A stretch of 64,000 nucleotides of DNA from Gilliamella apicola. GTDB taxonomy: Bacteria > Pseudomonadota > Gammaproteobacteria > Enterobacterales > Orbaceae. Below the pieces are notes generated by a model. That model did not search any database. It worked only from the letters and a program-made list of their open reading frames with translations, and was not told where the DNA came from. Shown in pieces: positions 56,428-64,000 of the stretch. Location of the stretch: NCBI RefSeq assembly GCF_000599985.1, contig NZ_CP007445.1, positions 1,426,001 through 1,490,000 of the forward strand, in the 5' to 3' direction. A program made the translations under genes and the position numbers. Position 1 is the first letter of the stretch; each line of letters opens with the position of its first letter.

Positions 56428-57684
56428 TTACAAAACCGACTCCATCCAATTTACAGACTGAGTTAACGCATCATGCAAGCTTTTTTGTAATGGTGTTTTA
56501 GGTATGGTTACTAATTTATTTTGTTTAATTGAACGAATCAATTTTACTTCATTTAAATTACTTAAGATATCTTCTTCAAAAATAATATTCATTACAGGCA
56601 CTGGGCAACCATGAGTTAATAATCCTTGATTTTTAAGTGAAAAGTAATTTAATTCTGCTGCTAATTGTAAATTAGATATGGAAGGTAAACCAAGACGACT
56701 AGCCAACATATCTTTGTAGCTAGTTGGTAGATTTTTTTGCAAATCTTTATCTACAAATATTTGATGAACAAAAGGTGTAAAATTGAATAAACCTTTAATC
56801 TTATTTGGCATCAAATAAGCTAACCGTGTTGCAAGATGAGAGCCAAATCGAAATCCAGCTAAAATAACGCGACTATTATCAACCCATGGAACTGATGAAA
56901 GTTGTTCCAATATTGCTTGATGAATCTGGCTGCTATTTTGAGTTAAAGCAAAATTACGGCTATATCCCACAGTTGGTAGATCAACGGTTAACATAGCAAA
57001 TCCACGAGGAGCCAAATATTCTTTAAAATAACGATAATAATCAATTTGTAAACTGCCCAACGCATTACATATTAATACAACAGGACAAGTGTTGTCCGTC
57101 TTTGGTAAGTGCAAAAACGTTTTAACATTACGATTATCAACTTTAAATTCCAGCTCTTTGACTGTAAAAGGAGAATATTTGAGCGCTTTCATATAAGCTT
57201 GATAAGCACAAGTTTGTGCATACATAGCTAGTTCATCATTTTTAAAATGTGGATAACTAGCAATGCTTGAATATTCGCTAGCGATAAGAAAATAATTGTG
57301 TAAATTTGTTTTATCTTCATCACTTAGGTTTTCTTGACCAATTGAATCAGCTTTAGATTGCCACAATGCAGCTTGATTTAAAAATTCATAAACCCAATTA
57401 CCTGATTGATAACCGATAACGGTATCTAACCATTTTTCATTGGTATGATGTTTTGTTGAGGCGGCAATTTTAGATAGAAGTTCTTCAACCTCTAATTTAG
57501 GTAATCCTCGCCAAATCCATAAAAAAGGATTAATGATCCGATACCATCTTGAATCAATTTCACCATCCAAAGGACTTATACTACTACCGTCGCTACTATC
57601 AACACGATTAATAAGCGCTGATGTTTCAGGATAATCGTATTGTGGTTTAAAAATCTGAGCAGATAAATTTTCGGTAGTAGTCAT
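56428..57684 (-). CDS. frsA: Esterase FrsA (alpha/beta hydrolase)
   Basis: The 418-residue protein is collinear with FrsA: WYRIINPFLWIWRGLPKLEVEELLSKIA near residue 47, then PVVLICNALGSLQIDYYRYFKEYLAPRGFAMLTVDLPTVGYS. The nucleophile-elbow region reads VILAGFRFGSHLATRLAYL, with Gly-Phe-Arg-Phe-Gly lacking a Ser nucleophile, as known for FrsA. FrsA binds glucose-specific EIIA in enterics and its enzymatic role is disputed. The gpt-frsA neighbourhood is the same as in E. coli. Confidence 0.9.
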   Translation of the reverse strand: MTTTENLSAQIFKPQYDYPETSALINRVDSSDGSSISPLDGEIDSRWYRIINPFLWIWRGLPKLEVEELLSKIAASTKHHTNEKWLDTVIGYQSGNWVYEFLNQAALWQSKADSIGQENLSDEDKTNLHNYFLIASEYSSIASYPHFKNDELAMYAQTCAYQAYMKALKYSPFTVKELEFKVDNRNVKTFLHLPKTDNTCPVVLICNALGSLQIDYYRYFKEYLAPRGFAMLTVDLPTVGYSRNFALTQNSSQIHQAILEQLSSVPWVDNSRVILAGFRFGSHLATRLAYLMPNKIKGLFNFTPFVHQIFVDKDLQKNLPTSYKDMLASRLGLPSISNLQLAAELNYFSLKNQGLLTHGCPVPVMNIIFEEDILSNLNEVKLIRSIKQNKLVTIPKTPLQKSLHDALTQSVNWMESVL

Positions 57685-57701
57685 AATTGTGTTTAATATC
57701 C

Positions 57702-58235
57702 TTATTGATGATCGCTAATAGGTTTAACAAACATTACACCTGTATCCCAAGGCTGCTCAATCCAAGTGTCTTGCTCAATGTCAACAATATAGTCATCAAC
57801 AAGCGGTTTACCTGCTGGTTTAGCAAAAATGGTAACAAATCGAGCTTTTGGATACATTTCACGAATAGTATGTGCGGTGTTGCCAGTGTCGACTAAATCA
57901 TCAACAACAATAAAGCCTTCGCCATCGCCATTTGCTTGTTTTAAGATTAACTTTTCACGTTGATGATCATGATCATAACTTGAAATGCAAACCGTATCGA
58001 CGTAACGAATACTTAATTCACGAGCTAGAATAGCAGCTGGAACTAATCCACCACGGCTAACAGCAATAATACCTTTCCATTGGTTTGCAGGTAATAAACG
58101 TTTGGATAGTTGACGCCCGTAAGATTGTAACATTTCCCAAGTGACATTGAATTTTTCTTTTTCAGCGATAAGTTCTGCTTTATGCTGTTTTTGGGCTTTG
58201 ATTTCTTCTTCTGTTAAAGTTTGTTCTATTGACAT
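57702..58235 (-). CDS. gpt: Xanthine phosphoribosyltransferase
   Basis: The 177-residue purine-salvage enzyme converts xanthine, guanine and hypoxanthine to nucleotides. Core motifs are [56 protein letters not shown] (PRPP-binding loop) and [31 protein letters not shown]. coli Gpt has 152 residues and starts about where [13 protein letters not shown] lies here. This protein carries about 25 extra N-terminal residues, charged and likely helical ([20 protein letters not shown]). The ATG at 58235 has CAGG upstream, which supports the long form. Confidence 0.92.
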   Translation of the reverse strand: MSIEQTLTEEEIKAQKQHKAELIAEKEKFNVTWEMLQSYGRQLSKRLLPANQWKGIIAVSRGGLVPAAILARELSIRYVDTVCISSYDHDHQREKLILKQANGDGEGFIVVDDLVDTGNTAHTIREMYPKARFVTIFAKPAGKPLVDDYIVDIEQDTWIEQPWDTGVMFVKPISDHQ

Positions 58236-58385
58236 GAGTAACCTGCAATTTTAATCGAATATACGAATATAATAAATTAATATTAATGGACTAAAAATAG
58301 ATGTAAAATTGCACCTTATTATAAAGCGATTACACGAAAAAAACTACTCATTAATTTATTACTGACACAATATTGAGGTTAAATT

Positions 58386-59849
58386 ATGCTTTCTACTTTA
58401 AAGCCAAAATCTATTTGGCAGATTTTTAATGATATTTGTAAAATTCCACACCCATCTCATCATGAACAAATGATTACTAAATATATCGTTGATTTTGCAA
58501 ATACTCATCACATTCATTGTGAGCTTGATAAAGTTGGTAATATTTTATTAACCAAACCTGCTACTAAAGGAATGGAAAACTGCCCATCTATTGCTCTACA
58601 AGCTCATATGGATATGGTGCCACAAAAAAATGAAGAGACCGTTCACAATTTTACTACCGACCCAATTCAACCTTATGTTGATGGTGAATGGGTAAAAGCT
58701 AAAGGTACAACTTTAGGTGCGGACAATGGTATAGGATTGGCTTCAGCATTAGCAGTTTTAATAGATCCCACTATTGAACATGGTCCTATTGAAGTTTTAG
58801 TTACTACATCAGAAGAAACAGGGATGCATGGAGCATTCGGTCTTCAATCTAATTGGTTAAAAAGTCATTATCTTATTAATACCGATTCAGAAGATGAGGG
58901 GGAAATATTTACGGGTTGTGCGGGTGGCGTTGATTTTACTTCAACTTTTGCAGTTGCTTATGCTGTCATTCCTGAAAAGCATGATTGTTATATTAGTGTT
59001 TCGCTTAAAGGCCTTAAAGGCGGGCATTCTGGTTGCGATATTCATTTAGGTCGTGGTAATGCAATTAAATTAATGGCTCGTTTTTTAGCTGAATATGCAC
59101 AAGATATTTCATTTAGATTAGCTGATATAAAAGGTGGTTCGTTACGTAATGCCATCCCTAGAGAAGCTTTTGCTGAAATGACTTTAAATAAACAAGATTT
59201 ACCTCAATTGAAATCTATAGTTAAGCAATATCAAACAACTTTAAATAATGAATTAGGTCACGTTGAACCTTCGATACAGATAACTTTATCAGAAGTAACT
59301 TCAGATAAAGTTAAACGTGTTTTGACGATTGAACATCAAAATAAAATAATTAACTATTTGCATTCTGCACCTAATGGTGTTGTTCGTATGAGCGATCAGT
59401 TACATGGTGTTGTGGAAACTTCACTTAACTTAGGCATTGTTAATATTTTAGAAAATCAATTAAATACTCATTATTTAATTCGTTCACAAGTTGATAGTGC
59501 AAAAGATGCAGTTGTTTCAACTTTAATATCGCTTAGTCAGTTAACCAATGCCAATTATGAAATCAGTGGTGGGTATTCTGGCTGGGAACCAAACTTGAAT
59601 TCGAGTCTTTTACAATTAGCTAAAGATAAATATTACGAAATATTTTCACAAAAGGCTAAGATTATGGTGATTCATGCAGGACTTGAATGTGGATTGTTTA
59701 AGCAAACTTATCCTAATATGGATATGATATCAATCGGCCCAACAATTGTATCGCCTCATTCTCCAGATGAAAAAGTAAATATTCAAAGTGTTATTCGATA
59801 TTGGGAGTTACTTATAGCGATATTAAAATCTGCGGCTCAATTGAAATAA
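58386..59849 (+). CDS. pepD: Cytosol non-specific dipeptidase (aminoacyl-histidine dipeptidase)
   Basis: The 487-residue M20/M28-type peptidase opens IWQIFNDICKIPHPSHHEQMITKYIVDFA. Metal ligands lie in LQAHMDMVPQ, TTLGADNGIGLASALAVL, TTSEETGMHGAFGLQ and NTDSEDEGEIFTGCAGG, and the end carries HAGLECGLFKQTYPNMDMISIGPTIVSPHSPDEKV. It cleaves a wide range of dipeptides. It is divergent from gpt, as pepD is in E. coli, so the neighbourhood is ancestral. Confidence 0.95.
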   Translation: MLSTLKPKSIWQIFNDICKIPHPSHHEQMITKYIVDFANTHHIHCELDKVGNILLTKPATKGMENCPSIALQAHMDMVPQKNEETVHNFTTDPIQPYVDGEWVKAKGTTLGADNGIGLASALAVLIDPTIEHGPIEVLVTTSEETGMHGAFGLQSNWLKSHYLINTDSEDEGEIFTGCAGGVDFTSTFAVAYAVIPEKHDCYISVSLKGLKGGHSGCDIHLGRGNAIKLMARFLAEYAQDISFRLADIKGGSLRNAIPREAFAEMTLNKQDLPQLKSIVKQYQTTLNNELGHVEPSIQITLSEVTSDKVKRVLTIEHQNKIINYLHSAPNGVVRMSDQLHGVVETSLNLGIVNILENQLNTHYLIRSQVDSAKDAVVSTLISLSQLTNANYEISGGYSGWEPNLNSSLLQLAKDKYYEIFSQKAKIMVIHAGLECGLFKQTYPNMDMISIGPTIVSPHSPDEKVNIQSVIRYWELLIAILKSAAQLK

Positions 59850-59864
59850 ACTATTCATTTTATA

Positions 59865-59890
59865 TGCCTGCTAATATTTAATAGCAGGCA
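59865..59890 (+). terminator. Hairpin terminator after pepD
   Basis: A nine-base stem (TGCCTGCTA / TAGCAGGCA) with an eight-base loop is followed by AATTTAACTTATTTTT. Confidence 0.7.
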
Positions 59891-59953
59891 AATTTAACTT
59901 ATTTTTCTGTTTTAATTTTTTACTTTGTATTAGCTTTAATACAAACAATATTT

Positions 59954-59992
59954 ATTGAAAATAAATTCATAAAAAGTGAATAAAAATTCATT
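59954..59992 (+). promoter_or_regulatory. Double ArgR (ARG box) operator upstream of argC
   Basis: Two 18-base boxes lie at 59954-59971 (core TGAAAATAAATTCA) and 59975-59992 (core TGAATAAAAATTCA), separated by three bases. The second has both TGAAT/ATTCA halves; the first has one mismatch. The 21-base period is the known arrangement for binding one ArgR hexamer. Arginine repression of argCBGH follows from this. Confidence 0.85.
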
Positions 59993-60066
59993 TTTTTTGC
60001 TTGAGTTAATTTGATAAATAACCTACTATATATAACATTGTTGCACTGAAATAAATTAGGACAGAC

Positions 60067-61077
60067 ATGTTAAAGGCAATTATTATTGGAGCGAGTGGTT
60101 ATGCAGGTGCAAAGTTAGCTTATTATTTAAATAAGCATCCACATATTGAATTAATCGCTTTAACTGTATCGGAAAATAGTAAAGACGGCGGTAAACTTAT
60201 TTCTGATAATAATTTACACCCTCAATTAAAAGGGGTGATTGACCTACCACTTATTGCCACGTCTGATTACTCTTCTTATATCAATGATGTTGATATTGTT
60301 TTTTTAGCAACGGAACATTCCGTTAGTCATGACATTGCTCCTTATTTTTTAGAACAAGGTTGTACTGTTTTTGATTTGTCTGGTGCTTATCGTGTTAATT
60401 CACCAGAGTTTTATACCGATTATTATGGTTTTACCCATCAACATCAAAAATGGCTAAATAAAGCTGTTTATGGTCTAGCTGAATGGAATTATGAAAAGAT
60501 TAAACAAGCTCAATTAATTGCAGTTCCCGGTTGTTACCCTACAGCTGCACAATTACCGCTTAAACCTTTAATTGAAGAAAATTTATTAGATAATACTCAG
60601 TGGCCAGTCATCAATGCGGTTAGTGGTGTGAGTGGTGCGGGGCGAAAATCAACACATAACAATAGTTTTTGTGAGGTAAGTTTACATGCTTATGGGCTAT
60701 TTACTCATCGCCATCAACCCGAAATTGTAAAACATTTAGGGCAGCAGGTTATCTTTACACCACATTTAGGCTGTTTTAAACAGGGTATTCATGCAACCAT
60801 TACATGTCGAGTTAAAGAGGATGTAACTGCTCAAGATATCCTTAATGCGTTGAATAAATATTATAAAGATAAACCATTAATTCGAGTGTATGAAAAAGAT
60901 TGGCCTTCTTTAAAAGCAGTGGTAAATCTGCCTTATTGTGATATTGGTTTTGCTTTAAAAGATCGTCATTTGATTCTAATTTCAGTTGAAGATAATTTAC
61001 TAAAAGGTGCTGCAGCTCAGGCTGTGCAATGTATGAATATTCGCTTTGGTTACGAACAAACTTTATCGTTATTATAA
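60067..61077 (+). CDS. argC: N-acetyl-gamma-glutamyl-phosphate reductase
   Basis: The 336-residue enzyme makes N-acetylglutamate semialdehyde in arginine synthesis. The NADP site is [17 protein letters not shown], the catalytic Cys156 sits in [17 protein letters not shown], and [19 protein letters not shown] and HRHQPEI are family motifs. TTAGGA precedes the ATG. It heads the argC-argB-argG-argH cluster behind the ARG boxes. Confidence 0.95.
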   Translation: MLKAIIIGASGYAGAKLAYYLNKHPHIELIALTVSENSKDGGKLISDNNLHPQLKGVIDLPLIATSDYSSYINDVDIVFLATEHSVSHDIAPYFLEQGCTVFDLSGAYRVNSPEFYTDYYGFTHQHQKWLNKAVYGLAEWNYEKIKQAQLIAVPGCYPTAAQLPLKPLIEENLLDNTQWPVINAVSGVSGAGRKSTHNNSFCEVSLHAYGLFTHRHQPEIVKHLGQQVIFTPHLGCFKQGIHATITCRVKEDVTAQDILNALNKYYKDKPLIRVYEKDWPSLKAVVNLPYCDIGFALKDRHLILISVEDNLLKGAAAQAVQCMNIRFGYEQTLSLL

Positions 61078-61166
61078 AAGATATATAATATTTAATTACT
61101 ATTTTGAAGTTTAGGTAAATAAATATAATTATTGGATAATTAATTTAAAACTAATAGGAAGCAAAA

Positions 61167-61946
61167 ATGAAACCATTAATTATAAAACTAGGCGGTGTAT
61201 TACTTGATAACAAAGATGCTTTAAGTAATCTATTTGTTATTATTAATGAATATAAAAAAAATTTCCGTCGTCCATTAATCATAGTTCATGGCGGCGGTAG
61301 TCTCGTTGACTCATTAATGGATCGCCTATCCATGCCGGTTGTTCGTCGTAATGGTTTACGTGTTACGCCTGCAGACCAGATTGATGTTATTGTTGGTAGT
61401 CTCGCTGGTAGTGCTAATACCCGATTATTATCAGAAGCAAAAAAACTACAAATAGCTGTTGTTGGACTTTGCTTAGCCGATGGAAATAGCGTTGAAGTTA
61501 AACAAATTTCTGAAGACTTGGGTTATGTAGGTGAAGCTAAAGCAGGTGATCCGACTTTAATCAATTTATTGATAAATGCAGGTTACTTACCAATTGTCAG
61601 TTCAATTGGTATTACTGTGGATGGACAAATGATGAATGTCAATGCCGACCATGCTGCGGTAGCTTTAGCCAAAACTTTAAATGCAGATTTGATTTTGCTT
61701 TCTGATGTGGCTGGTGTTCTTGATGAAAACAAACAATTAATTGAATCTTTAACAAGAGCACAAGCCGATCAGCTTATTGCAAATGGCGTTATTACCGATG
61801 GTATGGTTGTCAAAGTTAATTCAGCTTTCGAAGCAGCAACAGCATTAGGACGACCTATTGATATTGCAAGTTGGAAACAATCAGATAAATTAATTGAATT
61901 ATTTAATGGAAAATCAGTTGTAACTGGCACAAGAATTATTGCTTAA
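61167..61946 (+). CDS. argB: Acetylglutamate kinase
   Basis: The 259-residue amino-acid kinase phosphorylates N-acetylglutamate. Motifs are [65 protein letters not shown] and [17 protein letters not shown]. The length and the absence of an N-terminal helix are typical of the arginine-insensitive enteric type. In this window argC precedes it and argG follows; the 89-base gap after argC holds no terminator. Confidence 0.94.
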   Translation: MKPLIIKLGGVLLDNKDALSNLFVIINEYKKNFRRPLIIVHGGGSLVDSLMDRLSMPVVRRNGLRVTPADQIDVIVGSLAGSANTRLLSEAKKLQIAVVGLCLADGNSVEVKQISEDLGYVGEAKAGDPTLINLLINAGYLPIVSSIGITVDGQMMNVNADHAAVALAKTLNADLILLSDVAGVLDENKQLIESLTRAQADQLIANGVITDGMVVKVNSAFEAATALGRPIDIASWKQSDKLIELFNGKSVVTGTRIIA

Positions 61947-62053
61947 ATAAAATACAAACAATATATTAGGCTAGTTACCATTATTTAAAATATTGAAAAC
62001 ATATAAACTTTAGCTCATTTACTTATCGTAAGTTAATTTAGAAAGGGTATAGC

Positions 62054-63367
62054 ATGAAAAAGAGTAAAACAAAAAAGGTTGTATTGGCTTATTCAGGTGG
62101 TTTGGATACATCAGCGATTATTCCTTGGTTGAAAGAGAATTATGGCGGATGTGAAGTTTATGCGTTTGTGGCTAATGTTGGTCAAGATCCGAAAGAATTA
62201 AAAGATGTCGAAAAAAAGGCTAAAGCATCGGGTGCGGTAGCTTGTAAAGTCGTCGATTTACGAGAAGAATTTGTTAAAGATTATGTTTATCCAGTATTAA
62301 AAACAGGGGCTTTATATGAAGGTACTTATTATTTAGGTACCTCAATGGCTCGACCAATTATTGCTAAAGCTCAAGTGGAATATGCTTTAGAAGTTGGTGC
62401 AGACACGCTTTGTCATGGCGCAACAGGTAAGGGTAATGACCAAGTTCGTTTTGAAACAACCTATACAGCTCTTGCCCCACAACTTAAAGTAATCGCCCCT
62501 TGGCGTGAATGGGATTTACGTTCGCGTGAAGCTTTAATTGATTATTTAAAAGTTCGTAAAATTCCTACCACAGCAACCGTTGAAAAGATCTACAGTCGTG
62601 ATGAAAATGCATGGCATATTTCTACAGAAGGTGGTGTTCTTGAAAGTACTTGGAATCAATCTAATGCTGATTGCTGGGCTTGGACTGTCTCACCAGAAGA
62701 TGCGCCAAATCAACCAGAACTTGTTACTATCGGAATTGAAAAAGGTGAAGTTGTTTCTGTCAATGGAAAAAAATTATCTCCTTATAACTGCGTTGCAACA
62801 TTAAATAAAATTGGTGCAAAACATGGTGTAGGTCGTGTTGATATCATTGAAAACCGTTTAGTAGGTATCAAATCTCGAGGTTGTTATGAAACTCCAGGTG
62901 GAACTATCATGATGACCGCATTACGTGGTTTAGAGCAATTAATTTTAGATCGTGACAGCTTTAAATGGCGTGAACAATTAGGTTTAGAAATGGCTTATGT
63001 TGTTTATGATGGTCGCTGGTTTGCCCCATATCGTCGCTCAATCCAAGCTGCTGCTGAAGTTTTAGCTGAAGATATGACTGGTGAAGTTGTGGTAAAACTT
63101 TATAAAGGCAGTGCAACTGCTGTACAAAAGAAATCTCCAAATAGCTTATACAATGAAGAATTTGCTACATTTGGTGAAGATGAAGTTTATGATCACAGCC
63201 ATGCTGGTGGATTTATTCGTCTATTCTCATTATCGTCACGAATTCGTGCTTTAAATGAAGAAAAGCAAAAACAACCAGCCAAAAAGGCTAAAAAAACTGT
63301 AACTAAAGCAGAAGATAAGGAAAAAGCGACAACTAAAGTCAAAACTAAATCCAAAGCGAAAAAGTAA
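62054..63367 (+). CDS. argG: Argininosuccinate synthase
   Basis: The 437-residue enzyme joins citrulline and aspartate using ATP. The ATP-pyrophosphatase loop is [17 protein letters not shown], followed by [32 protein letters not shown], and [16 protein letters not shown]. It belongs to the common ~400-residue ArgG type, not the longer E. coli type. The final 30 or so residues (from about 405) are an Lys/Ala/Thr-rich tail ([21 protein letters not shown]...) outside the catalytic fold. It is separated from argH by a perfect hairpin. Confidence 0.94.
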   Translation: MKKSKTKKVVLAYSGGLDTSAIIPWLKENYGGCEVYAFVANVGQDPKELKDVEKKAKASGAVACKVVDLREEFVKDYVYPVLKTGALYEGTYYLGTSMARPIIAKAQVEYALEVGADTLCHGATGKGNDQVRFETTYTALAPQLKVIAPWREWDLRSREALIDYLKVRKIPTTATVEKIYSRDENAWHISTEGGVLESTWNQSNADCWAWTVSPEDAPNQPELVTIGIEKGEVVSVNGKKLSPYNCVATLNKIGAKHGVGRVDIIENRLVGIKSRGCYETPGGTIMMTALRGLEQLILDRDSFKWREQLGLEMAYVVYDGRWFAPYRRSIQAAAEVLAEDMTGEVVVKLYKGSATAVQKKSPNSLYNEEFATFGEDEVYDHSHAGGFIRLFSLSSRIRALNEEKQKQPAKKAKKTVTKAEDKEKATTKVKTKSKAKK

Positions 63368-63400
63368 TTTCTGATTCGTAGTTAAATTAAATAAAGTAAC

Positions 63401-63437
63401 CAATATATACAGGCAATGTCCTGTATATATTGCTTTT
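63401..63437 (+). terminator. Perfect 13-bp hairpin between argG and argH
   Basis: CAATATATACAGG / CCTGTATATATTG with loop CAATGT is followed by CTTTTACT. It may terminate or attenuate transcription before argH. Confidence 0.65.
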
Positions 63438-63536
63438 ACTGTTGATTAAATTTAGATTTATTATAAAACTATAACTAGTTAACAACGATAAATAAAAATC
63501 GTAGTACAAATAATTAAAGATAGTATTGAGGTAATT

Positions 63537-64000
63537 ATGGCATTATGGGGTGGGCGTTTTAGCCAAGCAGCAGATCAGCGATTTAAAAAATTTAATGATT
63601 CATTGCGTTTTGATTATCGTCTTGCAGAGCAAGATATCATTGGATCAATTGCTTGGTCTAAAGCATTGGTTACTGTTAACGTCTTATCTTATGATGAACA
63701 GAAAAAATTAGAAAAAGCTTTAAATGAATTGCTTCATTCAGTTCAACAAGACCCGCAGCAAATTTTACAGAGTGATGCGGAAGATATTCATAGCTGGGTA
63801 GAACAAAAATTAATTGAAAGAGTTGGTGATTTAGGTAAAAAATTACATACAGGTCGAAGTCGTAATGATCAATCAACCACGGATCTTAAGTTATGGTGCA
63901 AAGCTGAAATATCACAATTAATTAATGCAATTAATCATCTACGCCAAGCACTATTGACAACCGCTGAACAACATCAAGATGCCGTTATGCCTGGCTATAC
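63537..64000 (+). CDS. argH: Argininosuccinate lyase, N-terminal part (3' end outside window)
   Basis: The first 154 codons are present. The start [34 protein letters not shown] is diagnostic of argininosuccinate lyase. The conserved [34 protein letters not shown] follows. The enzyme releases fumarate to give arginine, the last step of the pathway. GAGG precedes the ATG. The window ends before the catalytic Ser loop. Confidence 0.95.
   Translation, partial: MALWGGRFSQAADQRFKKFNDSLRFDYRLAEQDIIGSIAWSKALVTVNVLSYDEQKKLEKALNELLHSVQQDPQQILQSDAEDIHSWVEQKLIERVGDLGKKLHTGRSRNDQSTTDLKLWCKAEISQLINAINHLRQALLTTAEQHQDAVMPGY

Overview
The window is AT-rich DNA (roughly one third G+C by eye) from a gammaproteobacterium. 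Most products read as relatives of Enterobacterales/Pasteurellales proteins (YbiT, RhlE, YggL, YaaA, YccJ, TrhP, the YhiI-RbbA-YhhJ set), and the block pepD / gpt-frsA-proB-...-proA keeps the enteric order. The base composition, this protein set and a VgrG toxin island fit the family Orbaceae (Gilliamella-like insect-gut bacteria). That placement is inference: there is no rRNA gene here to confirm it.

Layout. 1-6.7 kb is a worn accessory region: the end of an alpha/beta hydrolase, a metallo-beta-lactamase-fold pseudogene with several lesions, a cyclophilin-like protein, a truncated hydrolase, an MFS exporter next to a LysR regulator, a nuclease remnant, and an HxlR regulator divergent from a SnoaL/NTF2-like secreted protein. 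7-17 kb is metal acquisition: a TonB-dependent receptor behind one Fur box and, behind a second near-perfect Fur box, a NikA-like binding protein with two permeases, two ATPases and a MATE exporter. 17-28 kb is mostly housekeeping (rhlE, yggL, ybiT, yaaA, yccJ, RNase BN, argE), mixed with EamA and AEC transporters and a tandemly duplicated LprI-like gene of which one copy is dead. 28.6-33.6 kb is the yhiI-rbbA-yhhJ membrane operon. 33.6-41 kb is gene-poor and holds an AraC regulator, a LexA-controlled umuDC operon, a second AEC transporter and a DUF2867 protein.

41-50.5 kb is the most distinctive region: an orphan type VI secretion cassette. It consists of VgrG with two low-complexity insertions, a DUF4123 adaptor, a 1129-residue VasX-like effector with C-terminal hydrophobic segments, and two paralogous membrane proteins that are probably immunity proteins. 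Two direct copies of a 37-bp sequence flank the cassette, and a related copy lies at 25.9 kb. Each immunity gene is followed by the same 125-bp flank carrying a small orphan reading frame.

51.4-64 kb returns to core metabolism: trhP, proline synthesis (proB, proA) with gpt and frsA, pepD, then argC-argB-argG-argH behind a double ArgR operator. Together with argE at 27-28 kb these supply the later steps of arginine synthesis. No rRNA, tRNA, CRISPR array or intact insertion sequence was seen.
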